This document shows positions 26,345 to 34,746 of a stretch of 53,013 bases of DNA, piece by piece (the stretch's first letter is position 1; the number at the start of each line of letters is the position of its first letter). The DNA is taken from NCBI GenBank assembly GCA_040879025.1, contig JBBDLF010000002.1, positions 1 to 53,013 on the forward strand. The letters run 5' to 3'. The DNA comes from JBBDLF01 sp040879025. Lineage in GTDB: Bacteria; Pseudomonadota; Gammaproteobacteria; Pseudomonadales; Pseudohongiellaceae. The notes under the pieces are model-generated. The model saw only the letters and a program-made list of their open reading frames with translations, was not told where the DNA came from and did no database searches. A program made the translations under genes and the position numbers.

Positions 26345-27573
26345 TGAACCTGCTCAAGAAACTTTCGTTGTGGATCGGTTTTGCCATTGCTCTGCTGGTG
26401 CTGCCGCGGTTCTTCGACTCAATTCTGGCAACCTCCATTCTGAACCAGATGGCGATCGCCATCATATTCGCCCTCAGCTATAACATGTTATTGGGCCAGG
26501 GAGGCATGTTGTCGTTTGGACATGCGGTCTATTTTGGACTGGGCGGTTTTATGGCGGTTCACGCCCTGTCGATGATCGAATTTGAAACCGCCTACTTTTC
26601 GGTCACGCTGATTCCTCTGATCGGAGGGCTGTTCGGCCTCGCGGCGGGAATCTTTATCGGCAGCTTTTCCACCCGCAAGGCCGGGACCGTATTCGCGATG
26701 ATCACCCTTGGCCTCGGTGAACTGGTGGCGGCATCTTCGCTGATTCTGGTGGATTTTTTCGGCGGCGAGGAAGGGGTAAGCGCGGACCGCACGTTCGGCC
26801 CCGAATTCTTCGGCGTGGATTTCGCGCAGAGTATCGAAATCTATTACCTTGCGGCCGCCTGGGTGTTCATCACAACCGTTTTGATGTATCTGTTCACCCA
26901 GACACCCTCCGGGCGTATGGCCAACGCCGTGCGGGATAATCCGGAACGGGCCGAATTCATCGGTTACAGTGCGCGCAAGGTCAGGTTTATCTCGTTCTGC
27001 GCTTCCGGTTTCTTTGCCGGGGTTGCCGGTGGATTGTTCGCCCTGAACTATGAGATCGTCACCGAGGAAAACCTCAATGCGGCAACGTCGGGCCGCGTAC
27101 TGCTTATGGCCTACATTGGCGGGCTGGGATATTTCATTGGCCCTATCATCGGCGCGGTTGTACTGACGCTGATGAACTCGCTGCTGAGCAACTACACGGA
27201 ACTGTGGATGCTGTATCTTGGCATCATGTTCGTACTCACCGTCATGTTTTTGCCGCAGGGTTTCGCCGGATTCATCATGATGCATCAGTCCGCCTGGGTC
27301 AGACGGCGGCTGAGATATCTCATACTCCCTTATCTGACAACCGGCATTCCCGCGCTGGTGTTTGTGGTCAGTTCGGTGGCCATGCTGGAGATGAGTCACA
27401 CAGAAAGTGATGTATTCGATTTTCTCGGCATCCCTTTCGACCCGTCCGGATGGCTGAGCTGGCTGGTACTGGCAGCCACGGCCCTGGCTGCCCTGTATGC
27501 GACACGCCGTTCCCTGCCCCGGCTTTCCGATGCCTGGGAATCAGCAAGCGCCGACAGGCTGAAACAGGACTGA
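26344..27573 (+). CDS. branched-chain amino-acid/amide ABC permease LivM-type
   Basis: The product has 409 residues. It has the LivM pattern: about eight to ten helices with NMLLGQGGMLSFGHAVYFGLGG near the start, the cytoplasmic coupling element GRMANAVRDNPERAEFIGYS and YIGGLGYFIGPIIGAV. The C-terminal 80 residues form an extra pair of helices beyond the normal family end. The ATG overlaps the livH-type stop by one base, so the two are coupled. Confidence 0.92.
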   Translation: MNLLKKLSLWIGFAIALLVLPRFFDSILATSILNQMAIAIIFALSYNMLLGQGGMLSFGHAVYFGLGGFMAVHALSMIEFETAYFSVTLIPLIGGLFGLAAGIFIGSFSTRKAGTVFAMITLGLGELVAASSLILVDFFGGEEGVSADRTFGPEFFGVDFAQSIEIYYLAAAWVFITTVLMYLFTQTPSGRMANAVRDNPERAEFIGYSARKVRFISFCASGFFAGVAGGLFALNYEIVTEENLNAATSGRVLLMAYIGGLGYFIGPIIGAVVLTLMNSLLSNYTELWMLYLGIMFVLTVMFLPQGFAGFIMMHQSAWVRRRLRYLILPYLTTGIPALVFVVSSVAMLEMSHTESDVFDFLGIPFDPSGWLSWLVLAATALAALYATRRSLPRLSDAWESASADRLKQD

Positions 27574-27577
27574 GGCC

Positions 27578-28339
27578 ATGGCGATACTCTCCCTGAAAAA
27601 CGTCAGCAAGAAATTTGGTGAAACCGAAATTATACGGAACGTCAGTCTCGACATCGTCGAGGGGGAGAAGCATGCCATTATCGGGCCCAACGGCGCAGGC
27701 AAGTCCACTCTGTTCCATCTGATCAGCGGCCGCCATGGTGTGACATCAGGCACTATTGAATTCAAAGGGGAGCCCATCCATAACCTTTCACCCTATGAAA
27801 TTACCCGTCGGGGGCTCGCACGAAGCTTTCAGGTAACCAATATTTTTCCGCGACTGAATGTTTTTGAAAATGTCCGCTGCGCGCTGCTGTGGTCCATGGG
27901 CTATCGCTATTCGTTCTGGACCCTGCTGGGACGAGCTGAAAAACTCAACCAGAAAGCCCGCGCCACCCTTAACGAGATAGGACTGGCGGACAAGGCTCAC
28001 TATCCCGCGGGTCAACTGGCTTATGCGGAACAACGCGCCCTGGAACTGGGAATCGCGATTGCCGGCGGCGGCGACATGGTCATGCTGGATGAACCTGTGG
28101 CCGGCATGAGTCACAGCGAAGCTGCCAGCGCTGTGGAACTTATCCGGCGGGTCACCGAGGGCAAAACCCTGGTGATGGTGGAACACGATATGGGTATCGT
28201 CTTTGATGTTGCCGACCGGATCACCGTACTGGTTTACGGCGAGGTCATCGCCTCCGATATTCCGGAACGGGTGCGTGCGAACCCGAAGGTACAGGAAGCC
28301 TACCTGGGTGCGGCAAAGGAGGCTGAAGAAAATGCTTGA
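27578..28339 (+). CDS. branched-chain amino-acid/amide ABC ATPase LivG-type
   Basis: The product has 253 residues. Walker A is GPNGAGKST at 36-44 with an intact Lys42, and Walker B is MVMLDEPVAGMS. The signature region reads LAYAEQRALELGIAI; the usual LSYGEQR motif has become LAYAEQR. It is one of the two ATPase subunits of the transporter and overlaps the next gene by eight bases. Confidence 0.93.
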   Translation: MAILSLKNVSKKFGETEIIRNVSLDIVEGEKHAIIGPNGAGKSTLFHLISGRHGVTSGTIEFKGEPIHNLSPYEITRRGLARSFQVTNIFPRLNVFENVRCALLWSMGYRYSFWTLLGRAEKLNQKARATLNEIGLADKAHYPAGQLAYAEQRALELGIAIAGGGDMVMLDEPVAGMSHSEAASAVELIRRVTEGKTLVMVEHDMGIVFDVADRITVLVYGEVIASDIPERVRANPKVQEAYLGAAKEAEENA

Positions 28340-29027
28340 AGTCAATGACCTCCACGCCTACTACGGCAAAAGCCATATTCTTCAGGGCGTGAATTTCCAG
28401 GTCAGGAAAGGCGAAATCGTCAGCCTGCTGGGGCGTAACGGCGTCGGCCGTTCAACCACCATCAAGGCGATCATGGGCGAGGTTACGCCGTTGGGCTCCA
28501 TCCGCTTCAAGGGTGAGGAAATCGCCGGCCTCCGAAGTTTTGAAATCGCCCATCGCGGCATCGGCTATGTACCGGAAAACCGCGATATTTTCCCTACCCT
28601 GACAGTGAGGCAGAACCTGACACTGGGCATGAAGTCGAGTCGCAGCAGTGGACGCTGGACGATCGAGGAAATGTTTCGCATGTTTCCCAATCTGGGTGAG
28701 CGCGCCGACGTCAACGGTGGCGTATTAAGCGGTGGCGAGCAACAGATGCTGTGCATGTGCCGCACCCTCATGGGCGATCCGGATTTGGTGATGATCGATG
28801 AACCGACCGAGGGGCTCGCTCCCAAGATCGTGACGCAGGTTGGCGAATTGCTGCAGGAAATTGCAAAACGCGGTGTCGCGATTTTGCTGGTGGAACAGAA
28901 GCTGTCGATTGCGCTAAGAATTTCTCATCGACTGTATGTGATGGGTCATGGCCGGGTCGTTTATGAAGGTACCCCTGACAGCCTGACGCAGGCGGACTCC
29001 GTCCGGACTGAATGGCTGGAGGTGTAG
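28332..29027 (+). CDS. branched-chain amino-acid/amide ABC ATPase LivF-type with Arg in the P-loop
   Basis: The product has 231 residues. The ATG at 28332 lies inside the end of the livG-type gene, which gives the family start MLEVNDLHAYYG. The signature LSGGEQQMLCMCRTL and Walker B LVMIDEPTEGLAP are intact. Walker A reads GRNGVGRST: the usual Lys is Arg40. A similar Lys-to-Arg change occurs in other LivF-type proteins as I recall, so the protein may still bind ATP while its LivG partner does most of the hydrolysis. Confidence 0.92.
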   Translation: MLEVNDLHAYYGKSHILQGVNFQVRKGEIVSLLGRNGVGRSTTIKAIMGEVTPLGSIRFKGEEIAGLRSFEIAHRGIGYVPENRDIFPTLTVRQNLTLGMKSSRSSGRWTIEEMFRMFPNLGERADVNGGVLSGGEQQMLCMCRTLMGDPDLVMIDEPTEGLAPKIVTQVGELLQEIAKRGVAILLVEQKLSIALRISHRLYVMGHGRVVYEGTPDSLTQADSVRTEWLEV

Positions 29028-29033
29028 TTTCGC

Positions 29034-30032
29034 ATGGGCGGCAGGCATCTGGTCCTCGCCTCACTGTTGCTCTGCTGCACCCGTGTTTTTGCCTGGGACG
29101 GTGTCGGGCACCGGCTTTCCGTCGAAGTCGCCATTCGTTTCATGAGCCCGTCATCCCTCGGCGAACTCCAGGAAATCCTGCAGCACCATCCCCGCTTCGA
29201 GGAAGATTTTCTTGATCGGATGCCGGTATCGGTCCGCGCTGCCGGACCGGAACGCCGCATCACCTGGCTGCTGGGTCAGGCCGCTTTCTGGCCGGATCTG
29301 GCCCGCGGCCTTCCCGACGCTGAAGCGGACAGATACAACCGGCCCGCCTGGCATTATATCGACGGGGCCTGGGTACGCGGCGGGCTGCTCGATGAGAACC
29401 TCCAGGGCAATGTGTATATCAATACCGAACGTTTGCCGAATGTTTCGGGTGAGCCTGCCGCATCCATTCAGAGCGAGCGCGATGCAGACAATATCGTGAC
29501 CGCGCTGGATTTTAATACGCGGGTGCTGCTGGATCAGTCAGCGGATGACGGAGACCGCGCCATCGCACTGTGCTGGTTGCTTCATCTGGCCGGTGATATT
29601 CATCAGCCCTTGCATGCCGGCTCGCTATACTCCGCCACGGTGTTTGCCGACGGTGATCGCGGAGGCAATGCCATCCCCACCTCAGACGGACCCTTGCACG
29701 CCCGCTGGGACCGCGCGCTCAGCGGCGCGCCGATGACACAAACCCTGGCACTACTGATGGATGAGGCAGATGCCCTGCAAGCCCGGGTCAGCCGCGAAAC
29801 GCTGTCCTGGGAGACGTGGCTTGAGGAAAGCCGGGAGATCCTGCAAACCGATGTCTATGAGGGTGACGTCAGACGCAATGTGTTGAATGCGGAACGGGTC
29901 CGCGGCCGTGTCGCGGTGACCGAACTGGATTCGGCCTATCTGGCCCGGATGCAGAGCATCGCCCTGCGCCGGATCAGTCTGGCAGGGCTACGCATGGCAA
30001 CCTGGATCGACCGTAACCTCCCGAACCAGTGA
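29034..30032 (+). CDS. S1/P1 nuclease family protein, exported
   Basis: The product has 332 residues. The signal peptide (1-20, ending TRVFA) is followed by Trp21 of WDGVGHR, the N-terminal Trp that ligates zinc in S1/P1 nucleases. Other zinc-site elements are WHYID, HLAGDIHQPLHAG, GDRGGN and LHARWD. It cleaves single-stranded DNA and RNA in the periplasm or outside, for nucleotide or phosphate scavenging. It starts six bases after the livF-type stop. Its end overlaps the convergent trpE(G) gene by 45 bases. Confidence 0.9.
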   Translation: MGGRHLVLASLLLCCTRVFAWDGVGHRLSVEVAIRFMSPSSLGELQEILQHHPRFEEDFLDRMPVSVRAAGPERRITWLLGQAAFWPDLARGLPDAEADRYNRPAWHYIDGAWVRGGLLDENLQGNVYINTERLPNVSGEPAASIQSERDADNIVTALDFNTRVLLDQSADDGDRAIALCWLLHLAGDIHQPLHAGSLYSATVFADGDRGGNAIPTSDGPLHARWDRALSGAPMTQTLALLMDEADALQARVSRETLSWETWLEESREILQTDVYEGDVRRNVLNAERVRGRVAVTELDSAYLARMQSIALRRISLAGLRMATWIDRNLPNQ

Positions 30033-32232
30033 ATCGGTTGCGTCCCCCGCTCCTTGAGCAGCTCGCTGCGATACCCATGTTATCACATTGGCTATCAGCC
30101 GATTGCCCGCGCTGTCCGCCAGACTCAGAATGGATTCCGGGTGGAATTGCACCGCGATAACCGGTAGCGTTTTGTGTTCGACCGCCATCACCGCGCCGTC
30201 ATGGGTATGGGCGGTAACCCGCAGACAGGAGGGTACATTGGCGGCGGCCAACGAGTGGTAGCGGCCAGCGGTAAATTCCCTGGCGATGCCGGTAAAAACC
30301 GGCGTGCCCTGATGCACTACCGTTGACGCCCTGCCGTGTACGGGATGATTCAACATCCTGAGGCTGCCGCCGAAATATTCCACGATCCCCTGCAAGCCCA
30401 GACACACGCCGAACACCGGAATCGCCTGCGCCAGGCACAGCATGAGCGTGTCGGACACGACGAAGTCCTCCGGTCTGCCGGGGCCGGGTGACAGCACCAC
30501 CAGGTCCGGCTTGTGCTGACGCAGCCACTGTCTGGCAAGTTGAGGACGGAGTGTGGTCAGCGATACGCCGTGCTGACGAAAATACGCGCCCAGGTTGTGC
30601 ACGAACGAATCCTGGTGATCCACCATCAACACCTGCAGACCCAAGCCGGACTCGTCTTTGAGGTTTCGCTCCAGATGCTTGACGGGGTGCGAGGAATGAC
30701 GCACCGCATCAATCAACGCGGCGGCTTTCAGACGCGTTTCCGCTTCTTCCGCCTTGGCGTCGGAATCGATCAACAAGGTGGCACCCGCTCGTATTTCGGC
30801 GATTCCCTCCTTGATGCGCATGGTACGCAAGGTCAGACCCGTGTTCAGATTACCGTTAAAACCGACACAGCCGATGGCGCCACCGTACCAGCGGCGCGGT
30901 GATTTCTCGTTTGTTTCGATAAATTCCATCGCCGCCAGTTTAGGCGCGCCGGTTACCGTGACCGCCCAGGTGTGGGCCAGAAAACCGTCCAGCGCGTCAA
31001 AGCCCGCCGCCAAGGTGCCTTTGACATGGTCTACGGTGTGAATAAGACGCGAATACATCTCGATCTGCCTGCGTCCCACCAGTTGAACACTGCCCGGCTC
31101 GCAGACCCGGGACTTGTCATTTCTATCGACATCGGTACACATGGAGAGTTCCGCTTCGTCCTTGCTGGAATTGAGAAGTTTCCGTATCTGCAACGCATCG
31201 TCAATGGCATCCACGCCACGATGTATGGTTCCCGAAATCGGGCAGGTTTCAATCTGCCTGCCGTCCACCCGCACGAACATTTCCGGTGACGCGCCAACCA
31301 GATACTCCTGTCTGCCCAGGTTGATCAATGCACCATAAGGTGCCGGATTGCTCTCTCTGAGGCGACCGAAGACAGTCGAAGGCGGGTGAGGACACGGCTC
31401 GTAAAAAAACCTGTCCCGGCACTGCTTCGAACAGATCGCCACGCCTGAAGCAGTCGATGGCCCGGTTGACGGTGGCCGCGTATTCCCCCGGCTGATGATC
31501 GCAGACCACAGGCGCTTCACTGGCGGAAACGTAAGGTTCAGATGTGCCGGAACGGCCAAATCCGCCGGTGGTTTCCGTAAACCTGTCGTCTTCTCCGCGG
31601 CAATCAAACTCATAGCGGTAGCATACCGCCACCTCACTGCGATGGTCGGCTACGATGATCTCATCAGGCAGGTACAACACCAGGTCACGATGGTCGCTTC
31701 CCCGGGCCTGAACCCGGTCAATGTCCTCGAACTGAAACGTCAGATCGTAGCCAAAAGCGCCATACAGGCCAAGATAAGCGTCCTGGTCGCTGTAGAAGTG
31801 TGAAACCAGGCCGCGCAGAATGGAGAAAACCGACGGCCGTGTGCTGCGCTGTTCCTCGCTGAACCCCTCGCCGGCGGCGCAGACGGTCAAGGCTATTTTT
31901 TCAGCGTCCTGAACACAGGTTTCGACAGCGTGATGGTGTCGCAGCGCACGACGCACTTCGGGCAACAGGACTTTGCCGCGGCGGTTCAATGCCGTGATGG
32001 TCATGTTGCGCCCCTGACCGCTGACTTCCAGCGGCGGATTGACAAATCCCAGATCCCAACGCGTATAGCGGCCCGGATATTCGAACGAGGAAGCCAGCAG
32101 CACACCGCGTTGAGAGTCGAGATTACGCGCCAGTTTGTCAATCGACGTGCTGTATTCCGCGGCGGCGGCCGAACGGCGGATTCTGATGCCGCCCCGGCTG
32201 TGGTACTGAAGATGCCTGATTGCTGTGTTCAT
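29988..32232 (-). CDS. trpE(G): fused anthranilate synthase TrpE(G), frameshifted in this sequence
   Basis: Two overlapping frames together encode one protein of about 747 residues. The N-terminal part (from 32232) carries the TrpE regulatory and first chorismate-binding halves, including SSFEYPGRYTRWDLGF, a Trp feedback-site region. It runs out of frame after GDLFEAVPGQ. The second frame resumes at FFYEPCPHPPS and contains the rest of the chorismate-binding domain (TVTGAPKLAAMEFI and CVGFNGNLNTG) plus a complete glutamine amidotransferase domain with GVCLGLQGI (nucleophile Cys) and FHPES. The join falls in a run of seven A at 31403-31409; six would restore one frame. It makes anthranilate from chorismate and glutamine. 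A trp leader lies upstream. Confidence 0.9.
31403..31409 (-). other. A7 homopolymer carrying the trpE(G) frameshift
   Basis: On the coding strand the run is T7 inside CAG-GTT-TTT-TTA-CGA. Deleting one T gives CAG-GTT-TTT-TAC-GAG and restores the family sequence VFYEPCPHPP. A sequencing or assembly error, a real mutation and slippage on a homopolymer are all possible. Confidence 0.85.
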
Positions 32233-32301
32233 GATCGGTTCCTGTCGGAGTTCTTGAACCGACCGGACCAGGATGACGAACCAGAGTTTTTAGAGGGAAA
32301 T

Positions 32302-32325
32302 GGCCGCCGCCTGTCCGGGGCGGCC
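32302..32325 (-). terminator. GC-rich hairpin of the trp attenuator
   Basis: On the minus strand GGCCGCC and GGCGGCC pair around a ten-base loop, 23 bases downstream of the leader-peptide stop and 69 bases before the trpE(G) ATG. The T-tract after it is weak (ATTTCCCTCT). A GGTGGCC segment over the tandem Trp codons can pair with the left arm, which would allow alternative folding. Confidence 0.6.
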
Positions 32326-32347
32326 AAAGAACGAAGTCAAACGGTTC

Positions 32348-32410
32348 CTACCGGCAGCCCAAGGTGCGTGGCCACCAAAAGTAGAATGTAGCATGTGCGG
32401 TACTTTTCAT
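32348..32410 (-). CDS. trpL: trp leader peptide with tandem Trp codons
   Basis: A 20-residue minus-strand frame begins MKSTAHATFYFWWPR and ends with TAG. Two adjacent TGG codons lie at positions 12-13, just before the GC-rich hairpin ahead of trpE(G). This is the layout of ribosome-mediated attenuation: stalling at Trp codons when Trp is scarce lets transcription continue. Leader peptides with tandem Trp codons are known ahead of trpE(G) in rhizobia. No clear ribosome-binding site is seen, and the promoter -10 is very close, so the leader could be translated from a leaderless transcript. Confidence 0.75.
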   Translation of the reverse strand: MKSTAHATFYFWWPRTLGCR

Positions 32411-32417
32411 GCGGGCA

Positions 32418-32446
32418 ATCTTGCCGCATGTTCCCGAGGTTGTCAA
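32418..32446 (-). promoter_or_regulatory. probable trp promoter
   Basis: On the minus strand a perfect -35 box TTGACA (32446-32441) is followed after 17 bases by a weak -10-like CAAGAT (32423-32418). It lies between the DUF2237 stop and the trp leader ATG, so transcription would start almost at that ATG. Confidence 0.55.
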
Positions 32447-32460
32447 CCGGGCGAGTGCTG

Positions 32461-32847
32461 TCAGTTGATATCCACGGCGTACTTCTTCAACAATTCCAGC
32501 GAGACGATTTCCAGCGCTTTTTTATGAGTCCGGGTCAGGTACACCCTGGGAGCCATATCATGCTGTTGCGCCTCAAGCCATCGGCTGGCGCAGAGACACC
32601 AGGTATCACCGGGCTGCAAACCGGGGAAACCGAACTCGGGTATCGCCGTGCTCAGATCATTGCCACGGAAACGGGAGTACTCGAGAAAGCGCTGGGTTAC
32701 TTCTATGCACACGGTATGTGAACCCGCGTCGGCGTCGCCGGTATTGCAGCACCCGTCGCGGTAGAAACCGGTTACCGGGTTTTCGCCGCAGAGTTCGAGT
32801 TTTTCGCCAAAGACATTGATGGAATCTTCCATCGTCAGTTCGGGCAT
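32461..32847 (-). CDS. DUF2237 family protein
   Basis: The product has 128 residues. The characteristic elements NVFGEKLELCGENPVTGFYR, GCCNTGDADAGSHTVCIEV, FLEYSRFRGNDL and GDTWCLCASRW match DUF2237, a family of unknown function with several conserved Cys that suggest metal or redox chemistry. It starts four bases after the oxygenase stop, so the two form an operon. Confidence 0.88.
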   Translation of the reverse strand: MPELTMEDSINVFGEKLELCGENPVTGFYRDGCCNTGDADAGSHTVCIEVTQRFLEYSRFRGNDLSTAIPEFGFPGLQPGDTWCLCASRWLEAQQHDMAPRVYLTRTHKKALEIVSLELLKKYAVDIN

Positions 32848-32851
32848 AATG

Positions 32852-33532
32852 CTACACCACCCTGTTGAACCGGGGCTGCTGTTTTGTCCGGGGCGTGTTA
32901 CCGATCGTATTGGTCTGATAACTGCGCTCCCGGAACCAGAAATTGCAGGCCCATTTTTCGCCGCGGCTTACCGGTAATCCCCCATGCAGGCTGTGCGAAT
33001 GACGCAGCGTGGTTCCCGGCTCACAATTATGAAAAAGCAGCATGCGCCGCTTGCAGGCTCGAACTTCCAGATCAAGACCGGGGAAGCAGGTGCCACCGCC
33101 CCCTTCCACCTCGTTGAGATAGAGAAGACAGGTTACCATGCGCTGACCCCCGCGTGCCATGCAACGCTTTCCACGCTCGGTGGTGGCGTCCCAGGCATCG
33201 AAATGAGGAGCGTATTCCTGAGTTTCCCGGTAATGCACAACCTGCAATGATTCGGCGTTTTCCAGGGAAATGCCGACCACTTCCGCCACCCGTTCCGCCA
33301 ACCCGCCCACCACCGGATTGTAATAATGGGGCACCCAGCAATTGCTTCCGGTGCGGCCCGCACTTTCCACCCCTGCAGTGTCGGCGCTGACCTGCGCCTG
33401 CTTCAAGCGCGACCGGGCCGCCTCCAGCAACGCATCCGCCTCCTGGTCGCTCATAAAGTCTTCGAATACGTACACCAGAGGTTCATCGTTAATCCGGTTG
33501 CCGGTTTCGTATATGCCCCGCAGTTTGATCAT
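32852..33532 (-). CDS. 2-oxoglutarate/Fe(II) oxygenase, prolyl 4-hydroxylase-like
   Basis: The product has 226 residues. The iron ligands are His110 and Asp112 (APHFDAWD) and His183 (SLHGGLPV); Lys193 (GEKWACNFW) would bind 2-oxoglutarate. This order matches bacterial prolyl 4-hydroxylase-like proteins, which hydroxylate Pro in peptides or proteins. It is tightly linked to the DUF2237 gene downstream. The target is unknown; the Pro-rich insert of the amidase encoded at 36064 and the poly-Pro hinge of the protein at 5643 are candidates only by speculation. Confidence 0.88.
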   Translation of the reverse strand: MIKLRGIYETGNRINDEPLVYVFEDFMSDQEADALLEAARSRLKQAQVSADTAGVESAGRTGSNCWVPHYYNPVVGGLAERVAEVVGISLENAESLQVVHYRETQEYAPHFDAWDATTERGKRCMARGGQRMVTCLLYLNEVEGGGGTCFPGLDLEVRACKRRMLLFHNCEPGTTLRHSHSLHGGLPVSRGEKWACNFWFRERSYQTNTIGNTPRTKQQPRFNRVV

Positions 33533-33585
33533 GATCCGGTTCTCTGAGGGTGGGTTCTCCAGGTTTGATCAGGCAGATTCGCCCC

Positions 33586-34728
33586 CTAAAATTGCTGCAA
33601 TTTTGCATACCTGTCGCGATGATAGACCGCATCACCCAGGAACTGTGCCGCGACACGCGCCCGTTTCAGAAAAAAACCAATATCGAATTCATCGGTCATG
33701 CCGATTCCGCCGTGCATCTGCACCCCTTCATTGCTGACGATAAAATAAACCTCCGCCAGTTTGGCCTTCGCCATGCTGGCCAGTTCCGCCACACGGTAAC
33801 GGTCACCGTGATCCAGCTCAGTGAGAGCCGCCCGCACCAATGATCGACACAGTTCTATCTCGCTGTACATTTCGGCGGCACGATGCTGCAAGCCCTGAAA
33901 GGAACCGATGGCGACGCCGAATTGTTCCCGCTGCTGCAGATACTGTACGATGCGGTCAAAAACTTCCTGAATGCTGCCCAGCATCTCGGCGGCAACCCCA
34001 ATTCGGCCGGTATCGAGTATCTGTTCCAGCAGCTCGAATCCCTTACCGGCCTCCCCAAGCAGCTTATCGGCGGATACCTCGAGTCCGTCAAACACTACCT
34101 CGGACGCGTTGCGGCTATCCACCATCCAGGTGCGGTTGACCTGCACATTGGTACTGCCGGCTTCAACAACAAACAGACTGATGCCTTCCCGGTCATCGTC
34201 CTCTCCCGCGGTGCGGGCGACAACCACAAGCCGGTCCGCCACGTGTCCGTCCAGCACCAGGGTCTTGCGACCCGTTATCCGGTAGCCGGCACCGACGGGC
34301 TCGGCCCGGCATGTGACGCGTTCAGGCCGGTGCAGCGCGTGTTCATCCGCGGCGAACGCAACGACCATACTACCGGCGGCAATTTCTGGAAGTAAAGCCT
34401 TCTTCAATGCTTCACTACCCCCCAGGTTGATAGCGGTCGCTGACAACAGCACCGTGGAAATCAGGGGAGAATCAACCAGTGTGCGGCCGGTTTCTTCCAG
34501 GACAATACCAAGACCACTGTAGCCGAAATCAAAGCCGCCGTAGGCTTCCGGCAAAGCCATGCCCGCCCAGCCCAGCTCAACCATTTGCAACCAGAGCCGG
34601 GGATCATAGCCCAGCGCGTCCCTGCTGTCCCGCAGCCGCCTGTGCACGCTGATCGGTGCCTCCTCCCGGCAGAATCCGCGCGCGGAGTCCCGCAGCATTA
34701 ATTGATCGTCGTTCAGCGCCAATGACAT
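33586..34728 (-). CDS. acyl-CoA dehydrogenase family protein (1)
   Basis: The product has 380 residues with the normal acyl-CoA dehydrogenase plan: an N-terminal helical domain (LMLRDSARGFCREEAP), a beta domain and a C-terminal helical domain ending GGIGMTDEFDIGFFLKRA. The middle domain is less canonical in the FAD-binding stretch than in the next gene. Paired genes of this kind often encode alpha and beta chains of a heteromeric dehydrogenase, as in actinobacterial FadE pairs for branched or steroid side chains. It lies 18 bases downstream of the second gene. Confidence 0.88.
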   Translation of the reverse strand: MSLALNDDQLMLRDSARGFCREEAPISVHRRLRDSRDALGYDPRLWLQMVELGWAGMALPEAYGGFDFGYSGLGIVLEETGRTLVDSPLISTVLLSATAINLGGSEALKKALLPEIAAGSMVVAFAADEHALHRPERVTCRAEPVGAGYRITGRKTLVLDGHVADRLVVVARTAGEDDDREGISLFVVEAGSTNVQVNRTWMVDSRNASEVVFDGLEVSADKLLGEAGKGFELLEQILDTGRIGVAAEMLGSIQEVFDRIVQYLQQREQFGVAIGSFQGLQHRAAEMYSEIELCRSLVRAALTELDHGDRYRVAELASMAKAKLAEVYFIVSNEGVQMHGGIGMTDEFDIGFFLKRARVAAQFLGDAVYHRDRYAKLQQF

Positions 34729-34746
34729 ACTCGCCTCCGGGTGGCG

